DNA of 64,000 nucleotides, taken from contig JAFSEZ010000042.1 in the NCBI GenBank assembly GCA_017435505.1, forward strand, positions 62,001 to 126,000, in the 5' to 3' direction. Position 1 is the first letter of the stretch; each line of letters opens with the position of its first letter. The stretch comes from Akkermansia sp. Lineage in GTDB: Bacteria; Verrucomicrobiota; Verrucomicrobiia; Verrucomicrobiales; Akkermansiaceae. The notes beneath the pieces are model-generated. The model was not told the DNA's origin and did no database searches. It saw only the letters and a program-made list of their open reading frames with translations. Below, one piece after another: positions 55,760 through 64,000 of the stretch. The position numbers and the translations under genes are program-made.

Positions 55760-57178
55760 GTGAAAAATCTTCTTCTCCTTCTTCTTTGCTTTTTTTCTTT
55801 TCAAACATACGCTTGGCAACAAGTGAATGAGCGCGTGCCCGAACCGGCACGCGAGTTCCGTGCAGCTTGGGTAGCTACCGTGTACAATCTTGATTGGCCC
55901 TCCCGCGCGGGGCTGTCTGCCGGGCAACAAAAGGCAGAACTACTGGCCATCCTCAACAAAGCTGTACAGCTCAAACTGAATGCTATCATCCTGCAAGTAC
56001 GCCCCAATGGTGATGCTCTCTACAAATCCGGCATTGAACCCTGGAGCGCATGGTTGAGTGGTCCCGGCAAGAGTCCCGGCTATGATCCCTTGGCCTTTGC
56101 CATTGCCGAAGCGCACCGCCGTGGCATTGAACTGCACGCATGGTTCAACCCCTTCCGCGCGACGATTGATGGTCGACCCATCGGCCAGGGGCACATTGCA
56201 GCCCGCCAACCCGGGCTCATCAAACGAGCCGGCAAAACAACCATGCTTGATCCCGGTAAAAGCGCAGCCCAGAGCCACGTGCTCAACGTCATCATGGACG
56301 TGGTGCGCCGCTACGACATAGATGGGGTGCATCTGGATGACTATTTCTACCCCTACCCCCCGCACCACAACATTGCAGATGGCCGCACTCCGGCTCAACG
56401 CCGCGCAGCGATTGATGCGTTTGTCCAAAAGCTCTACCGCAGCGTCAAATCAGCCAAGCCGTGGGTGCGCGTGGGCATCAGTCCTTTTGGTATATGGCAA
56501 CCCGGTTATCCCCAAGGTGTACAAGCCGGGGTGAACGCATACGAACATTTGGCCTGCGATGCCCGCAAATGGTTGGCAAAAGGCTGGGTGGATTACCTTT
56601 CCCCGCAGTTGTACTGGCGCATTGAAGGGTCGCAAAGCTTCACCGCTCTCATGCAGTGGTGGAGTGCTATCAACCCCAATCGTCCCGTATGGCCCGGTAT
56701 TGCCTCCGTGCGCATCAACAGCTCGGAAGACCCCGGCCGCCCCGCATCCGAAATCGGTGCGCAAATTGATTATTCCCGCAAGCTCGCCCGCCAAAGCGCA
56801 GGCCAACTCTACTGGAGCTGGAAATCAATCGGCACCAACCGCGGCGGGGTACAAGCCCAGCTGGAAGCTCGTTACCGCGGCTATGCCGTACCCCCGGCCA
56901 TGCCTTGGTGCGGCAATGCCCGCCCTGCCGCCCCGGTAGTGCAGCTTAAAATGACCCGCCGAGGTGTGGGGCTCGTATGGCATCCGCAAGATGGAAGTGC
57001 GCGCAAATGGGTGGTGCAAGCGCGTCGCGATGGGCGCTGGGCAAGCTTGTGTGTGCTCCCCGGCAGTCGCCGCAATGTAACCCTGCCCGCAAGCATGCTC
57101 AGCGGTGCAGACCGCATTGCCGTGCGCCCCATCTCTGCCTGCGGAAACAGCGGCACCCCCGGCGTGCTGGCCCGCTAA
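55760..57178 (+). CDS. Exported GHL10-type (DUF187) glycoside hydrolase
   Basis: The GTG at 55760 gives a signal peptide (VKNLLLLLLCFFSFQTYA) directly; upstream in-frame TTG at 55724 is less likely. The 472-aa protein has the GHL10 barrel: REFRAAWVATVYNLDWPS, NAIILQVRPNGDALYKSGIE, PWSAW, LHAWFNPFRA, the acidic motif GVHLDDYFYPYP (Asp193-Asp194) and SPFGIWQPGYPQG. The last about 90 residues form a fibronectin-like domain. The E. coli relative DigH cleaves peptide-free peptidoglycan strands, so a wall-glycan role is plausible, but other glycans are possible. Confidence 0.85.
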   Translation: MKNLLLLLLCFFSFQTYAWQQVNERVPEPAREFRAAWVATVYNLDWPSRAGLSAGQQKAELLAILNKAVQLKLNAIILQVRPNGDALYKSGIEPWSAWLSGPGKSPGYDPLAFAIAEAHRRGIELHAWFNPFRATIDGRPIGQGHIAARQPGLIKRAGKTTMLDPGKSAAQSHVLNVIMDVVRRYDIDGVHLDDYFYPYPPHHNIADGRTPAQRRAAIDAFVQKLYRSVKSAKPWVRVGISPFGIWQPGYPQGVQAGVNAYEHLACDARKWLAKGWVDYLSPQLYWRIEGSQSFTALMQWWSAINPNRPVWPGIASVRINSSEDPGRPASEIGAQIDYSRKLARQSAGQLYWSWKSIGTNRGGVQAQLEARYRGYAVPPAMPWCGNARPAAPVVQLKMTRRGVGLVWHPQDGSARKWVVQARRDGRWASLCVLPGSRRNVTLPASMLSGADRIAVRPISACGNSGTPGVLAR

Positions 57179-57232
57179 ACAGCGAGGAACCTTTGGCACA
57201 ACCGGGGGTGCTTGGCTTGACCATGAGCCTTA

Positions 57233-58870
57233 TCAGCCCTTCATGCCGGAGATGCGGCCATCTGCATCCACGCGAATATCGCAGGCCGCGGGCACCTTGG
57301 GCAGAGCAGGCATGCGCAGGATATCCCCGCACAGCGCCACCAAGAAGCCGGCACCATTGGCAATTTCAAAATCACGTATCGTCACGGTGAATCCCTTGGG
57401 ACGCCCGGTCAGGGAGGCGTTGTCAGAAAGTGAGTTCTGTGTCTTAGCCATGCAAATGGGCAGGTTTGTCAGTCCGTTGCGCTCCATGAGTGCCAACTTT
57501 TTCTGAGCCGCCTTGGTGAGCACCACGCCATCTGCACCATAGATTCCCTTGGCAATTGCTTCCATACGCTCCACCACGGGGATATCCAAGCTATACAGGC
57601 AGTTGAAAGGCGGCTGGTCATCGGTGATGCTATCCACCACCGTCTGAGCAAGCTCCATAGAACCGGCTCCTCCCTTGCCAAATACATTGGCCACGGCGCA
57701 TCCTACCCCCATAGAGGCACACAGTTCCTTCACAGCAGCAATTTCCTCCTCCGTGTCGGAAGCCTCAAAAAGGTTGATAGCCACCGTGATGGGGCGCTTG
57801 TACATGCGCGCACTCTCAATATGAGCAGCCAGATTATCCAAGCCCCGGCGCACAGCTTCTACATTGGGAGTCTCCAAATCTGTCTTGGCCACACCACCAT
57901 GCATCTTGAGAGCGCGAATAGTCGCCACAATCACGATAGCATCGGGCGAAAGCCCGCTCTGGCGGCACTTGATGTCCAAGAACTTCTCTGCACCCAAATC
58001 AAAGGCAAAACCGGCCTCCGTCACCGCATAATCTGCACAAGCCAGCGCCATGCGCGTAGCAATCACAGAGTTGCAGCCATGAGCAATATTGGCAAAGGGA
58101 CCACCGTGTACAAATGCGGGCACACCCTCCAACGAGCGCACCAAGTTGGGGTTGATGGCCTCTCGAAGAATGGCCAGCAAGGCATCCGTCACGCCGAATT
58201 CCTTGGCATACACAGCCTCGTCCTCATCGGTGAACCCCACCACGATATTGTCGATACGGCGGCGCAGGTCATCCATATCCTCGGCCAAGCAGAAGCAAGC
58301 CATGATTTCGGATGCAGGGGTAATGTTGAAGCCATCTTCACGCGGCACGCCATTGCGGTTGAGACCTACCACGATGCTGCGCAGGGAGCGATCATTCATA
58401 TCCATCACACGCTTCCACGTCACCTTGTTTTGGCTCAGTTTGGTGGTACCATAGAACAGGGCATTATCAATCACAGCAGCCAGCAGGTTGTTAGCGGCGG
58501 TGATGGCAGGGAAGTCCCCGTTGAAGCACAGATTAATGCTATCTCCGGGGGTAATACTGGAAGCACCGCCCCCCGTAGCCCCACCCTTGCGCCCGAACAC
58601 GGGACCCATGGAGGGCTCGCGCAGAGCCAAGCAGGCATCCTTACCAATCGCTTTCAGCCCCTGGGCCAAACCAATGGAAACAGTCGTCTTGCCCTCGCCG
58701 GCGGGCGTGGGCGTGAGCGCGCTTACCAAAATCAAGCGTCCCTTGCGCGGTTTTTCGCGCAGCACCTGTATACTCACCTTGGCCTTATCGCGGCCATAAG
58801 GCACCACAAAGCTCTCATCCAGCCCCAGCCGGTCTGCCATCTCTGCTACAAAACTCATATTTGCGCTCAT
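57233..58870 (-). CDS. fhs: Formate-tetrahydrofolate ligase
   Basis: It makes 10-formyl-tetrahydrofolate from formate, tetrahydrofolate and ATP. Starting at 58870 (MSANMSFVAEMADRLG) it has 545 aa. The P-loop TPTPAGEGKTT, LREPSMGPVFGRKGGATGGG, NPNLVRSLEGVPAFVHGGPF and FANIAHGCNSVIA are characteristic. It can supply one-carbon units for purine synthesis; an acetogenic pathway is not indicated by neighbours. The promoter's -10 box ends 6 nt before the first ATG, so the message is probably leaderless, or starts at the second ATG (58858). Confidence 0.96.
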   Translation of the reverse strand: MSANMSFVAEMADRLGLDESFVVPYGRDKAKVSIQVLREKPRKGRLILVSALTPTPAGEGKTTVSIGLAQGLKAIGKDACLALREPSMGPVFGRKGGATGGGASSITPGDSINLCFNGDFPAITAANNLLAAVIDNALFYGTTKLSQNKVTWKRVMDMNDRSLRSIVVGLNRNGVPREDGFNITPASEIMACFCLAEDMDDLRRRIDNIVVGFTDEDEAVYAKEFGVTDALLAILREAINPNLVRSLEGVPAFVHGGPFANIAHGCNSVIATRMALACADYAVTEAGFAFDLGAEKFLDIKCRQSGLSPDAIVIVATIRALKMHGGVAKTDLETPNVEAVRRGLDNLAAHIESARMYKRPITVAINLFEASDTEEEIAAVKELCASMGVGCAVANVFGKGGAGSMELAQTVVDSITDDQPPFNCLYSLDIPVVERMEAIAKGIYGADGVVLTKAAQKKLALMERNGLTNLPICMAKTQNSLSDNASLTGRPKGFTVTIRDFEIANGAGFLVALCGDILRMPALPKVPAACDIRVDADGRISGMKG

Positions 58871-58876
58871 GGCGGG

Positions 58877-58905
58877 ATTATAGCACACAACTCATCGCAT
58901 AGCAA
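58877..58905 (-). promoter_or_regulatory. Promoter of fhs
   Basis: Minus-strand TTGCTA, 17-nt spacer, perfect TATAAT; the box ends 6 nt before the ATG at 58870. Confidence 0.65.
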
Positions 58906-58985
58906 CCGTTATCTCAGGGCAAACGCATTAGGCGAGATCTGACTTAAATAGCTGCCGGTGCTTGAATATCAATTGCAAAATTCAT

Positions 58986-59169
58986 ATTTCAAATTTCACA
59001 TTGAAAAAATTGGCGCTGTCGCGCAAGAAAATGGGTGGGGTGCATCTGCGCTCGCCGCCCCCGCCTTGAAGGCGGGGCGAGGCCAAAGTGTCGTTATCGT
59101 TTCGCTTTACACCTGACGCAAGTCAGCTAGCTCCAATAAATGATAAATTTGAAATCTGAAATTTGAAAT
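58986..59169. repeat. Intergenic element bounded by 13-bp inverted repeats
   Basis: The 352-nt space between fhs and the terminase gene has no credible ORF. ATTTCAAATTTCA at 58986-58998 and TGAAATTTGAAAT at 59157-59169 are perfect inverted repeats; the right copy is preceded by a second, imperfect copy. Between them lies a GC-rich hairpin, CCCCGCC / GGCGGGG with flanking CTCG/CGAG, around 59060-59082. The plan of A+T-rich termini around a GC-rich core resembles a miniature inverted-repeat or REP-like element; an attachment-site or terminator role is the alternative. Confidence 0.5.
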
Positions 59170-59222
59170 CACGCAGATATGTCATCATCCTCATGCGTTT
59201 GCCCTGATCGTTATCTTCCCTT

Positions 59223-60857
59223 TCACATTCTGGCTAAGCGCGGGGCACGCCGCACGTTGACCGGTGCCACAAGGCCATGGGAGAGGGCCTCCGCAAACAT
59301 GCGGGCAGCATCAGCACTATGCGAGCTGGCATCGTGCAGAGGTGTTTCGCGGCAGGTGCCGCCGGTTCCGGGTGGAGCCGTGCGGTACATTTCCAAGCAG
59401 GTGAGGCCGGAGGGCTCCCGCTCTCCCGTGGGGGTGAGCCGCTGGTTCATGGTATCCGGGTGAAACCAGCTGTGCACCAAGATACCACGCAGAGTGTTGA
59501 TGCCACGCCACACATCCGGTGTACGCGGCACTACACGCACGGCTACAATCCCCTGCTGTGCCAAGCTTTCTACGTAGGAATGCCCGTGCGGGTCGCGGTG
59601 AGCGGCATCATGCGGCAGGAAATGAGCCGCAATAGGGCCATAGCGTTGTTCCCATTCGCGTATTTTACCGGCGTAGTGCTCCAAGGGGTATTGATTGGCC
59701 GCATAGTGGTTGAGCCAGTATACATCCCGTCCCCAATGCTGGATGAGCCAAATGGCGGTGTGATCGCTCAGGCCCAAATCCCATGCGGCATACAGGGGCT
59801 CGGATGGGTTGTAAGCAAACGCCGCCCCGATGCGCCCCTGCTCTCGCAGCAAGGCCATTTGCGCTCCGTAGATAGCACCGTCATTCCCGGTGGAGAAAGC
59901 TTCTTCCGGGGTGGAGGGGTATTCTTGGCACATGGCGGCTCCCATGGTACGCTGCATGCGGGCATACCATTGCTTTTGACGGGGGCTGAGCTGCACTCCG
60001 CTTGTTTGCTCCAGCTTTTCGAAGTAAGCCGCAGCGGCATCATCCCAACCGGGGCGACCTGTGAGAGCGTAGTCCGGGTGGTCGAACCAGCTGAAGAAGA
60101 AGAATCGAAAATCCAACGGGGTGAGTTCCCCCTTAGCGGTATTCTCCATCGCCTGCACCATCATCTCATAATTCACCCCATAGCGCCCGCCCTCATGGGT
60201 GCTTTCCAAGATGATTGTACCCTCTGCCGGCACGGTGTTGATAGCCCCTGTGCGTATCTCGCGGGCACGCCACGGAGAATGCACCGACACGTGCGCCAGC
60301 TCCGACACATGAAGGAACTGCAAGGTACCACCACGCAGCGTTGTACCGAGGCGAATATCGCTTCCGTTGGCAAAGGCTAAGCGGGTGCGGGCATCTGCCA
60401 CGGGGCGCAACGCAGTCTTTTTCTGCACACCGGAACGTTGTTTGAGCAAAGCTCCGACATAAGCCAGGGCTTTTTCCTCACCCGCAGCACCGGGTGGCAC
60501 ATAATCCAAATGCTCCCAAGCAAAGCGGATTTTTTCCAATTTTTGCTCGGCATCGGGTAGAGTCTTATCAATGATACCGGCGTGATAATTGGGAGTGAAC
60601 AAACAACGATCCAGCATCAACATAGCCACATAGGTAGATATGCCCAACTGGCGCGCTTTGAGTACCGCATTGCGGTTCCACAAATGCCGATGCAGGCGAT
60701 TTTGCGCAGCGTTCAAGCGAAAGCGTTGCATGTGACCACTCTTCGATTCTATCCAATACAAATGGTTGAGACGCCAGAGAGGATTATCCAAACGCCCTTG
60801 GAGGGAGGGATGTAAATGCGGGGATTCCATAGGTGGGTTTTCCGGGAAGGCTTGCAT
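59223..60857 (-). CDS. Phage-type terminase large subunit-like protein
   Basis: The 544-aa protein has an ATPase half with a terminase-style Walker A variant (LKARQLGIST, residues about 66-75), a Walker B-like LQFLHVSELAHV and the coupling region IILESTHEGG. A second half has an RNase H-type nuclease pattern (YAAWDLGLSDHTAIWL, Asp360; later HDASSHSADAARM). Such proteins cut and pump phage DNA into capsids. The ATG shares its A with the stop of the upstream giant gene (TGATG). No small terminase, portal or capsid gene is recognised in the visible part; a prophage edge or domesticated element is likely. Confidence 0.8.
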   Translation of the reverse strand: MQAFPENPPMESPHLHPSLQGRLDNPLWRLNHLYWIESKSGHMQRFRLNAAQNRLHRHLWNRNAVLKARQLGISTYVAMLMLDRCLFTPNYHAGIIDKTLPDAEQKLEKIRFAWEHLDYVPPGAAGEEKALAYVGALLKQRSGVQKKTALRPVADARTRLAFANGSDIRLGTTLRGGTLQFLHVSELAHVSVHSPWRAREIRTGAINTVPAEGTIILESTHEGGRYGVNYEMMVQAMENTAKGELTPLDFRFFFFSWFDHPDYALTGRPGWDDAAAAYFEKLEQTSGVQLSPRQKQWYARMQRTMGAAMCQEYPSTPEEAFSTGNDGAIYGAQMALLREQGRIGAAFAYNPSEPLYAAWDLGLSDHTAIWLIQHWGRDVYWLNHYAANQYPLEHYAGKIREWEQRYGPIAAHFLPHDAAHRDPHGHSYVESLAQQGIVAVRVVPRTPDVWRGINTLRGILVHSWFHPDTMNQRLTPTGEREPSGLTCLEMYRTAPPGTGGTCRETPLHDASSHSADAARMFAEALSHGLVAPVNVRRAPRLARM

Positions 60858-63800
60858 CACGATTCATCGCCAAAATCAAAGAAACCTTGTGTATTTTTCG
60901 GCGGCCGAGGCGGATTTGCAGAGGATTTATCGGCGTGCTTCATGCCGGGGAATTTGAACTTGAACAAATCTCCCCAAATCTCCGCATTATCCGTTTCTAC
61001 CGCTTTCATGAGCGGTGCTTGGCGTGTTGTCTCCCTGCGTTCGGGGGCAGGAGGCCCATCTGCCGGCGCTACGGCGGGAGATGGCTCCTGCGGAGTGTTT
61101 TCTTCTCCTATCTTTTGGGGTGCCCAAATTTTTCTTTGCGAGGCCGACCCATTTTCATCGCTGAAATCAAATTGCATCAACTCCAGCGGGGGGAGGGTCG
61201 ATTCATCAATATCCACAGGGCCAAAATCCATATCCTCATCTTGCTCCATTCGGGATATGTCGTTGGCACGCGGCAGCTTGATGACCGGTAGCCATGTGCC
61301 TTCCTCCCGGTGTGCTGCGGCATCTGCCTCTGCTGCTTCTCCCTGCGACTCCGGACGAAGCGACTCAAATTGAGCTGCGGCCGGATTGGGTTTAGTTTGG
61401 CTGCGGGCAGCTTCTCGCAGCACGCGCAATACCAATTTGTAATCTCCCTCGCTGCTGCTCAAACGGCGGGTGATATTTCTCAAAGCAGAGCGCGATTCTG
61501 CCAAATCCGGGTGGCAGCTGTACTCATACAATGCATTGACCAGGCTGTAAGTTAATGCATTACCATAATCCATCTGCTCCGGATAAGCATCTTTGATTGT
61601 ATCCAAGAAACCGGTATCCACAGCCAGGCGCATCAACATTTCACGTGGACTCACATTAATGGGCGAGTCCTCATCGTCATAAGAAAACGGCTGTTGCACA
61701 ACAAGCTCCAGATTTTTATGAATGGCCGCCATGCGCCCCTTGTTGATACTATCTTCGTTGCGATTCTGGTCGCCCCATGGCCTGAAATCCTCCAGCGGCT
61801 GCATTGCCTGTGCCATCAATTCCGGCGTGTCTGCCATTTGGCGGCGGTAAATATAGGCGCCTCTGGTGCACTGCACCACGTAGGGATTGGACACATTGGG
61901 ATGGTGCGCAAAGAATTCTCCCGGCATCAGTCGGCACAGATCATGAACCTTGGCCGGATTTTTGTACACCGTGACGTTGCCAAACACCTCATCATGGTAA
62001 GACGGCAAAATGTAATTGTACAACAACTCTACATTGGGCACCTTGTCATACAAATCCAAATCCTCAATGGTTTCCATCCTGTCTCGCATTTGCAGAAGGG
62101 GCGCCAGAGGATTATCATCTATGACCCAATCATTCAAGCGAAGGGGCGTCTTACCTCCGCGTCCGCCATACACAACACCTTTCCAGCTAATGTTACCATC
62201 TTTGAAAATGGGGCGTGTAATGGGGTACATACGCAGCCGGCTCATCAATGCCAGTGCTTTCTCCACGCCTTGCGGCGCATCAGCATGCGTACTAAACTTA
62301 CCATAAGGCACCGCGGTAGGAGAAACCACATGTTTCCCGGGGTGCAGGGGTAGCCCGCGATAAAGGGGTTCTTCCAGCCGCTCCATCTTCGGCATTTTGC
62401 GGTCTATCATCAGCATGCTGGCATGCGGATCGTTGGCATCCAAATAGCCATATTGGCGCAAATGCGGGTGTAATCTCAGGACCGAAGCCATTTCGAACAC
62501 AGCCTTTTTAAGCCGCTTCACATCGCTCAAATTCTCCGCATCCACCACATCCACGACATCATCTGCCATCACATCCTCATCTTCCGGGGTGGCTTTCCGT
62601 TCCGGATGCAACACAGGATTCGCGAAAGCTGCTAACTTGCGTTTTTCATAATCGCTCAATCCGGGCCATCCGGCACAGGGGTTGTACAGGAAATTGAGCC
62701 ACCGCTGGGGCGCGCTGCGCAGCACCGCCTCCCCACACAGCAGCTGCATCCACCCCTGCTCCATCTGCATCACAGGGTCTTTACCCAAGGACATATCGAA
62801 AAGCTCCCGAATCTGCCAATCCTGTTCCTTCGAAAAGAATGCCTTATCACGCAAACTCTCCAGCATGGGTGCCAGTTTGCGCAATTTTTCGGAGGACTTG
62901 CGGTTCACCCACATCATGATTGTACGGTCGCGAACCCCGCGTGCCACGCTTTGTCGCGCACGCTCCTGGTACTCATTTATGGGTCTGTTTTCATGCACAA
63001 GCGGTGCCATCGGGGTTAGTTGCAACCACAAGCGAACAGAATCCGGCATCTCCATCTCATGTGGGTTGGCAAGAATATAGCAGGTGCTATACACGGCCAT
63101 CTTATTGGCTAAGGTAGACGTACGGTTGCGACTCCAACGTACCCGCGAGATGGTATTGGGATCCGGGAAATAGTTTTCCAATGCCTCTTTCATCAACGGA
63201 AATTCATTTTCCACCCGATTCAAAAAGCGTTCCACTATTTTGGAGTCAACGCGTTTAGATTTCATCGCACGCTCCCAAAAAACACGCGTGCGGCTTTGAA
63301 GATAAGCCACCGGAGACACCACAGTAAAGTGATTGACTTCATAGCGACCGGACAAGGCATCCGCCGCAGAAAAGAGCGGGCTAATACCATCATCCCTATC
63401 ATCATATATCGGATAAAAACGACTGGGGAGGCGGTCCACAAACATGCCGGGCTGCAAAAAGGCTGCACGTTCATCCATCAGTTTCAGCATATCGCGCGAG
63501 GCGTAGCTCATAATCTGGTCGTGCCCTATTAACGGATTCTGGCGGCTCAGCCACTCCTGCTTATGTTCGTCAACCGTATGAGCACGGCCTTGTGCTTTAC
63601 CCAGTGAAAAGAAATATACAGAATTAAATTTTTGGAAGTACGTTTGCGCATTAACCACATAATCATTGATAGCCTGTTGTTTCGTATTGTGCCAAGGAGA
63701 TTGTGTACCATCCGGGCGGCGAACAGCCCACAAAGTCCGGCCATGCTCCCCGGTATCTTGCAGTAACCTATTGCCAAACATTTGCTGAGTCAACGTAAAG

Positions 63801-64000
63801 ATGCGGTTATTCTCCGCACAGAAATCCGCATACTGCTGCGCTGCGACATTCTGCGCCAATTCGGCATGCGGGTAATTCGGTATGTTCTCCGTATCGCATG
63901 GCAGCTCACGCAAAAGCAGATGATTATAGGCTTGCAGCGGAGTCATCCCGACAGAAATGGCCGTGTAATAATCATTGCTGAGGGGCAACAAGTCTGCCAG
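60857..64000 (-). CDS. Giant protein of unknown function, N-terminus outside the window
   Basis: The frame is open from the right edge to the TGA at 60857-60859; about 1047 codons are visible and the start lies beyond 64000. No signal peptide or membrane segment is seen in the visible part. It is mostly soluble mixed sequence with many Arg and Met, an acidic spacer (PEDEDVMADDVVDVVDAENL) around the middle, and a disordered Pro/Glu/Ala-rich C-terminal 170 residues ending NTQGFFDFGDES. No family recognised. Translational coupling to the terminase-like gene argues for a joint role, perhaps in a virion or packaging module. Confidence 0.7.
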   Translation of the reverse strand: MADLLPLSNDYYTAISVGMTPLQAYNHLLLRELPCDTENIPNYPHAELAQNVAAQQYADFCAENNRIFTLTQQMFGNRLLQDTGEHGRTLWAVRRPDGTQSPWHNTKQQAINDYVVNAQTYFQKFNSVYFFSLGKAQGRAHTVDEHKQEWLSRQNPLIGHDQIMSYASRDMLKLMDERAAFLQPGMFVDRLPSRFYPIYDDRDDGISPLFSAADALSGRYEVNHFTVVSPVAYLQSRTRVFWERAMKSKRVDSKIVERFLNRVENEFPLMKEALENYFPDPNTISRVRWSRNRTSTLANKMAVYSTCYILANPHEMEMPDSVRLWLQLTPMAPLVHENRPINEYQERARQSVARGVRDRTIMMWVNRKSSEKLRKLAPMLESLRDKAFFSKEQDWQIRELFDMSLGKDPVMQMEQGWMQLLCGEAVLRSAPQRWLNFLYNPCAGWPGLSDYEKRKLAAFANPVLHPERKATPEDEDVMADDVVDVVDAENLSDVKRLKKAVFEMASVLRLHPHLRQYGYLDANDPHASMLMIDRKMPKMERLEEPLYRGLPLHPGKHVVSPTAVPYGKFSTHADAPQGVEKALALMSRLRMYPITRPIFKDGNISWKGVVYGGRGGKTPLRLNDWVIDDNPLAPLLQMRDRMETIEDLDLYDKVPNVELLYNYILPSYHDEVFGNVTVYKNPAKVHDLCRLMPGEFFAHHPNVSNPYVVQCTRGAYIYRRQMADTPELMAQAMQPLEDFRPWGDQNRNEDSINKGRMAAIHKNLELVVQQPFSYDDEDSPINVSPREMLMRLAVDTGFLDTIKDAYPEQMDYGNALTYSLVNALYEYSCHPDLAESRSALRNITRRLSSSEGDYKLVLRVLREAARSQTKPNPAAAQFESLRPESQGEAAEADAAAHREEGTWLPVIKLPRANDISRMEQDEDMDFGPVDIDESTLPPLELMQFDFSDENGSASQRKIWAPQKIGEENTPQEPSPAVAPADGPPAPERRETTRQAPLMKAVETDNAEIWGDLFKFKFPGMKHADKSSANPPRPPKNTQGFFDFGDES

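Noticed and set aside
57153-57211. Inverted repeat GCACCCCCGG / CCGGGGGTGC between the GHL10 gene and fhs
   Set aside because: The arms are 39 nt apart and the left one is inside the coding sequence; no T tract, so it is not convincing as a terminator.

Overview
The window reads as chromosome of an anaerobic, mucin-associated bacterium of the Verrucomicrobiota, most likely near Akkermansia. This is inferred from gene content, not from a marker gene. The supporting genes are a PA14/M60 (enhancin-like) metallopeptidase, a GH123-type hexosaminidase, a full L-fucose catabolic set (fucP, fucI, fucK, fucA), pyruvate:ferredoxin oxidoreductase, pyruvate phosphate dikinase and a class I [4Fe-4S] fumarase, together with KDO and LPS-export genes that show a Gram-negative envelope. 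No rRNA, tRNA, CRISPR array or insertion sequence was seen.

Layout. 0-11.7 kb: mostly exported proteins without recognisable function (ankyrin-type proteins, lipoproteins, a protein with GYDF repeats), plus OsmC, a GH123-like enzyme and the M60 peptidase. 11.7-24 kb: an unrecognised cytoplasmic protein, fumarase, a Fic AMP-transferase with an operator-like palindrome, cdsA and a diacylglycerol-kinase-like gene, ndk, leuB, an M3 oligopeptidase with a 3' frameshift, rpe and ugd. 24-31.4 kb: fucP-fucI-GT-fucK-GT, where two paralogous glycosyltransferases are interleaved with fucose genes. 31.4-37.2 kb: kdsA, an LptC-like gene, a very large LptA-like gene, lptB, two tiny overlapping membrane-protein genes and hemC. 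37.2-39.3 kb: an A+T-rich patch with a polytopic membrane protein and a GT2 glycosyltransferase that may carry a homopolymer frameshift. 39.5-48.9 kb: fucA, ppk1, a DUF805 protein, then alaS-pssA-acyltransferase on the minus strand and a decayed small gene. 49-58.9 kb: ppdK, PFOR, a GHL10-type hydrolase and fhs. 58.9-64 kb: an inverted-repeat intergenic element, then a terminase-like protein whose start overlaps the end of a giant unrecognised gene that runs off the window.

How the parts fit. The M60 peptidase and GH123 enzyme would attack O-glycosylated substrates outside the cytoplasm, fucose released from such glycans would enter by FucP and pass through FucI, FucK and FucA, and PFOR, PPDK, fumarase and Fhs serve anaerobic carbon metabolism. 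Envelope building is the second theme: CdsA and PssA for phospholipid, KdsA and Lpt proteins for LPS, Ugd for UDP-sugar, and several glycosyltransferases and an acyltransferase.

Regulation. Many genes have a clear sigma-70-like promoter (TTGNNN, 16-18 nt, TANNNT). At several of them the -10 box lies only about 6-11 nt from the start codon, which implies leaderless or nearly leaderless mRNAs. This also fixed several start codons. Three places show apparent single-base reading-frame lesions. They could be real decay, slippage or consensus errors in the assembly.
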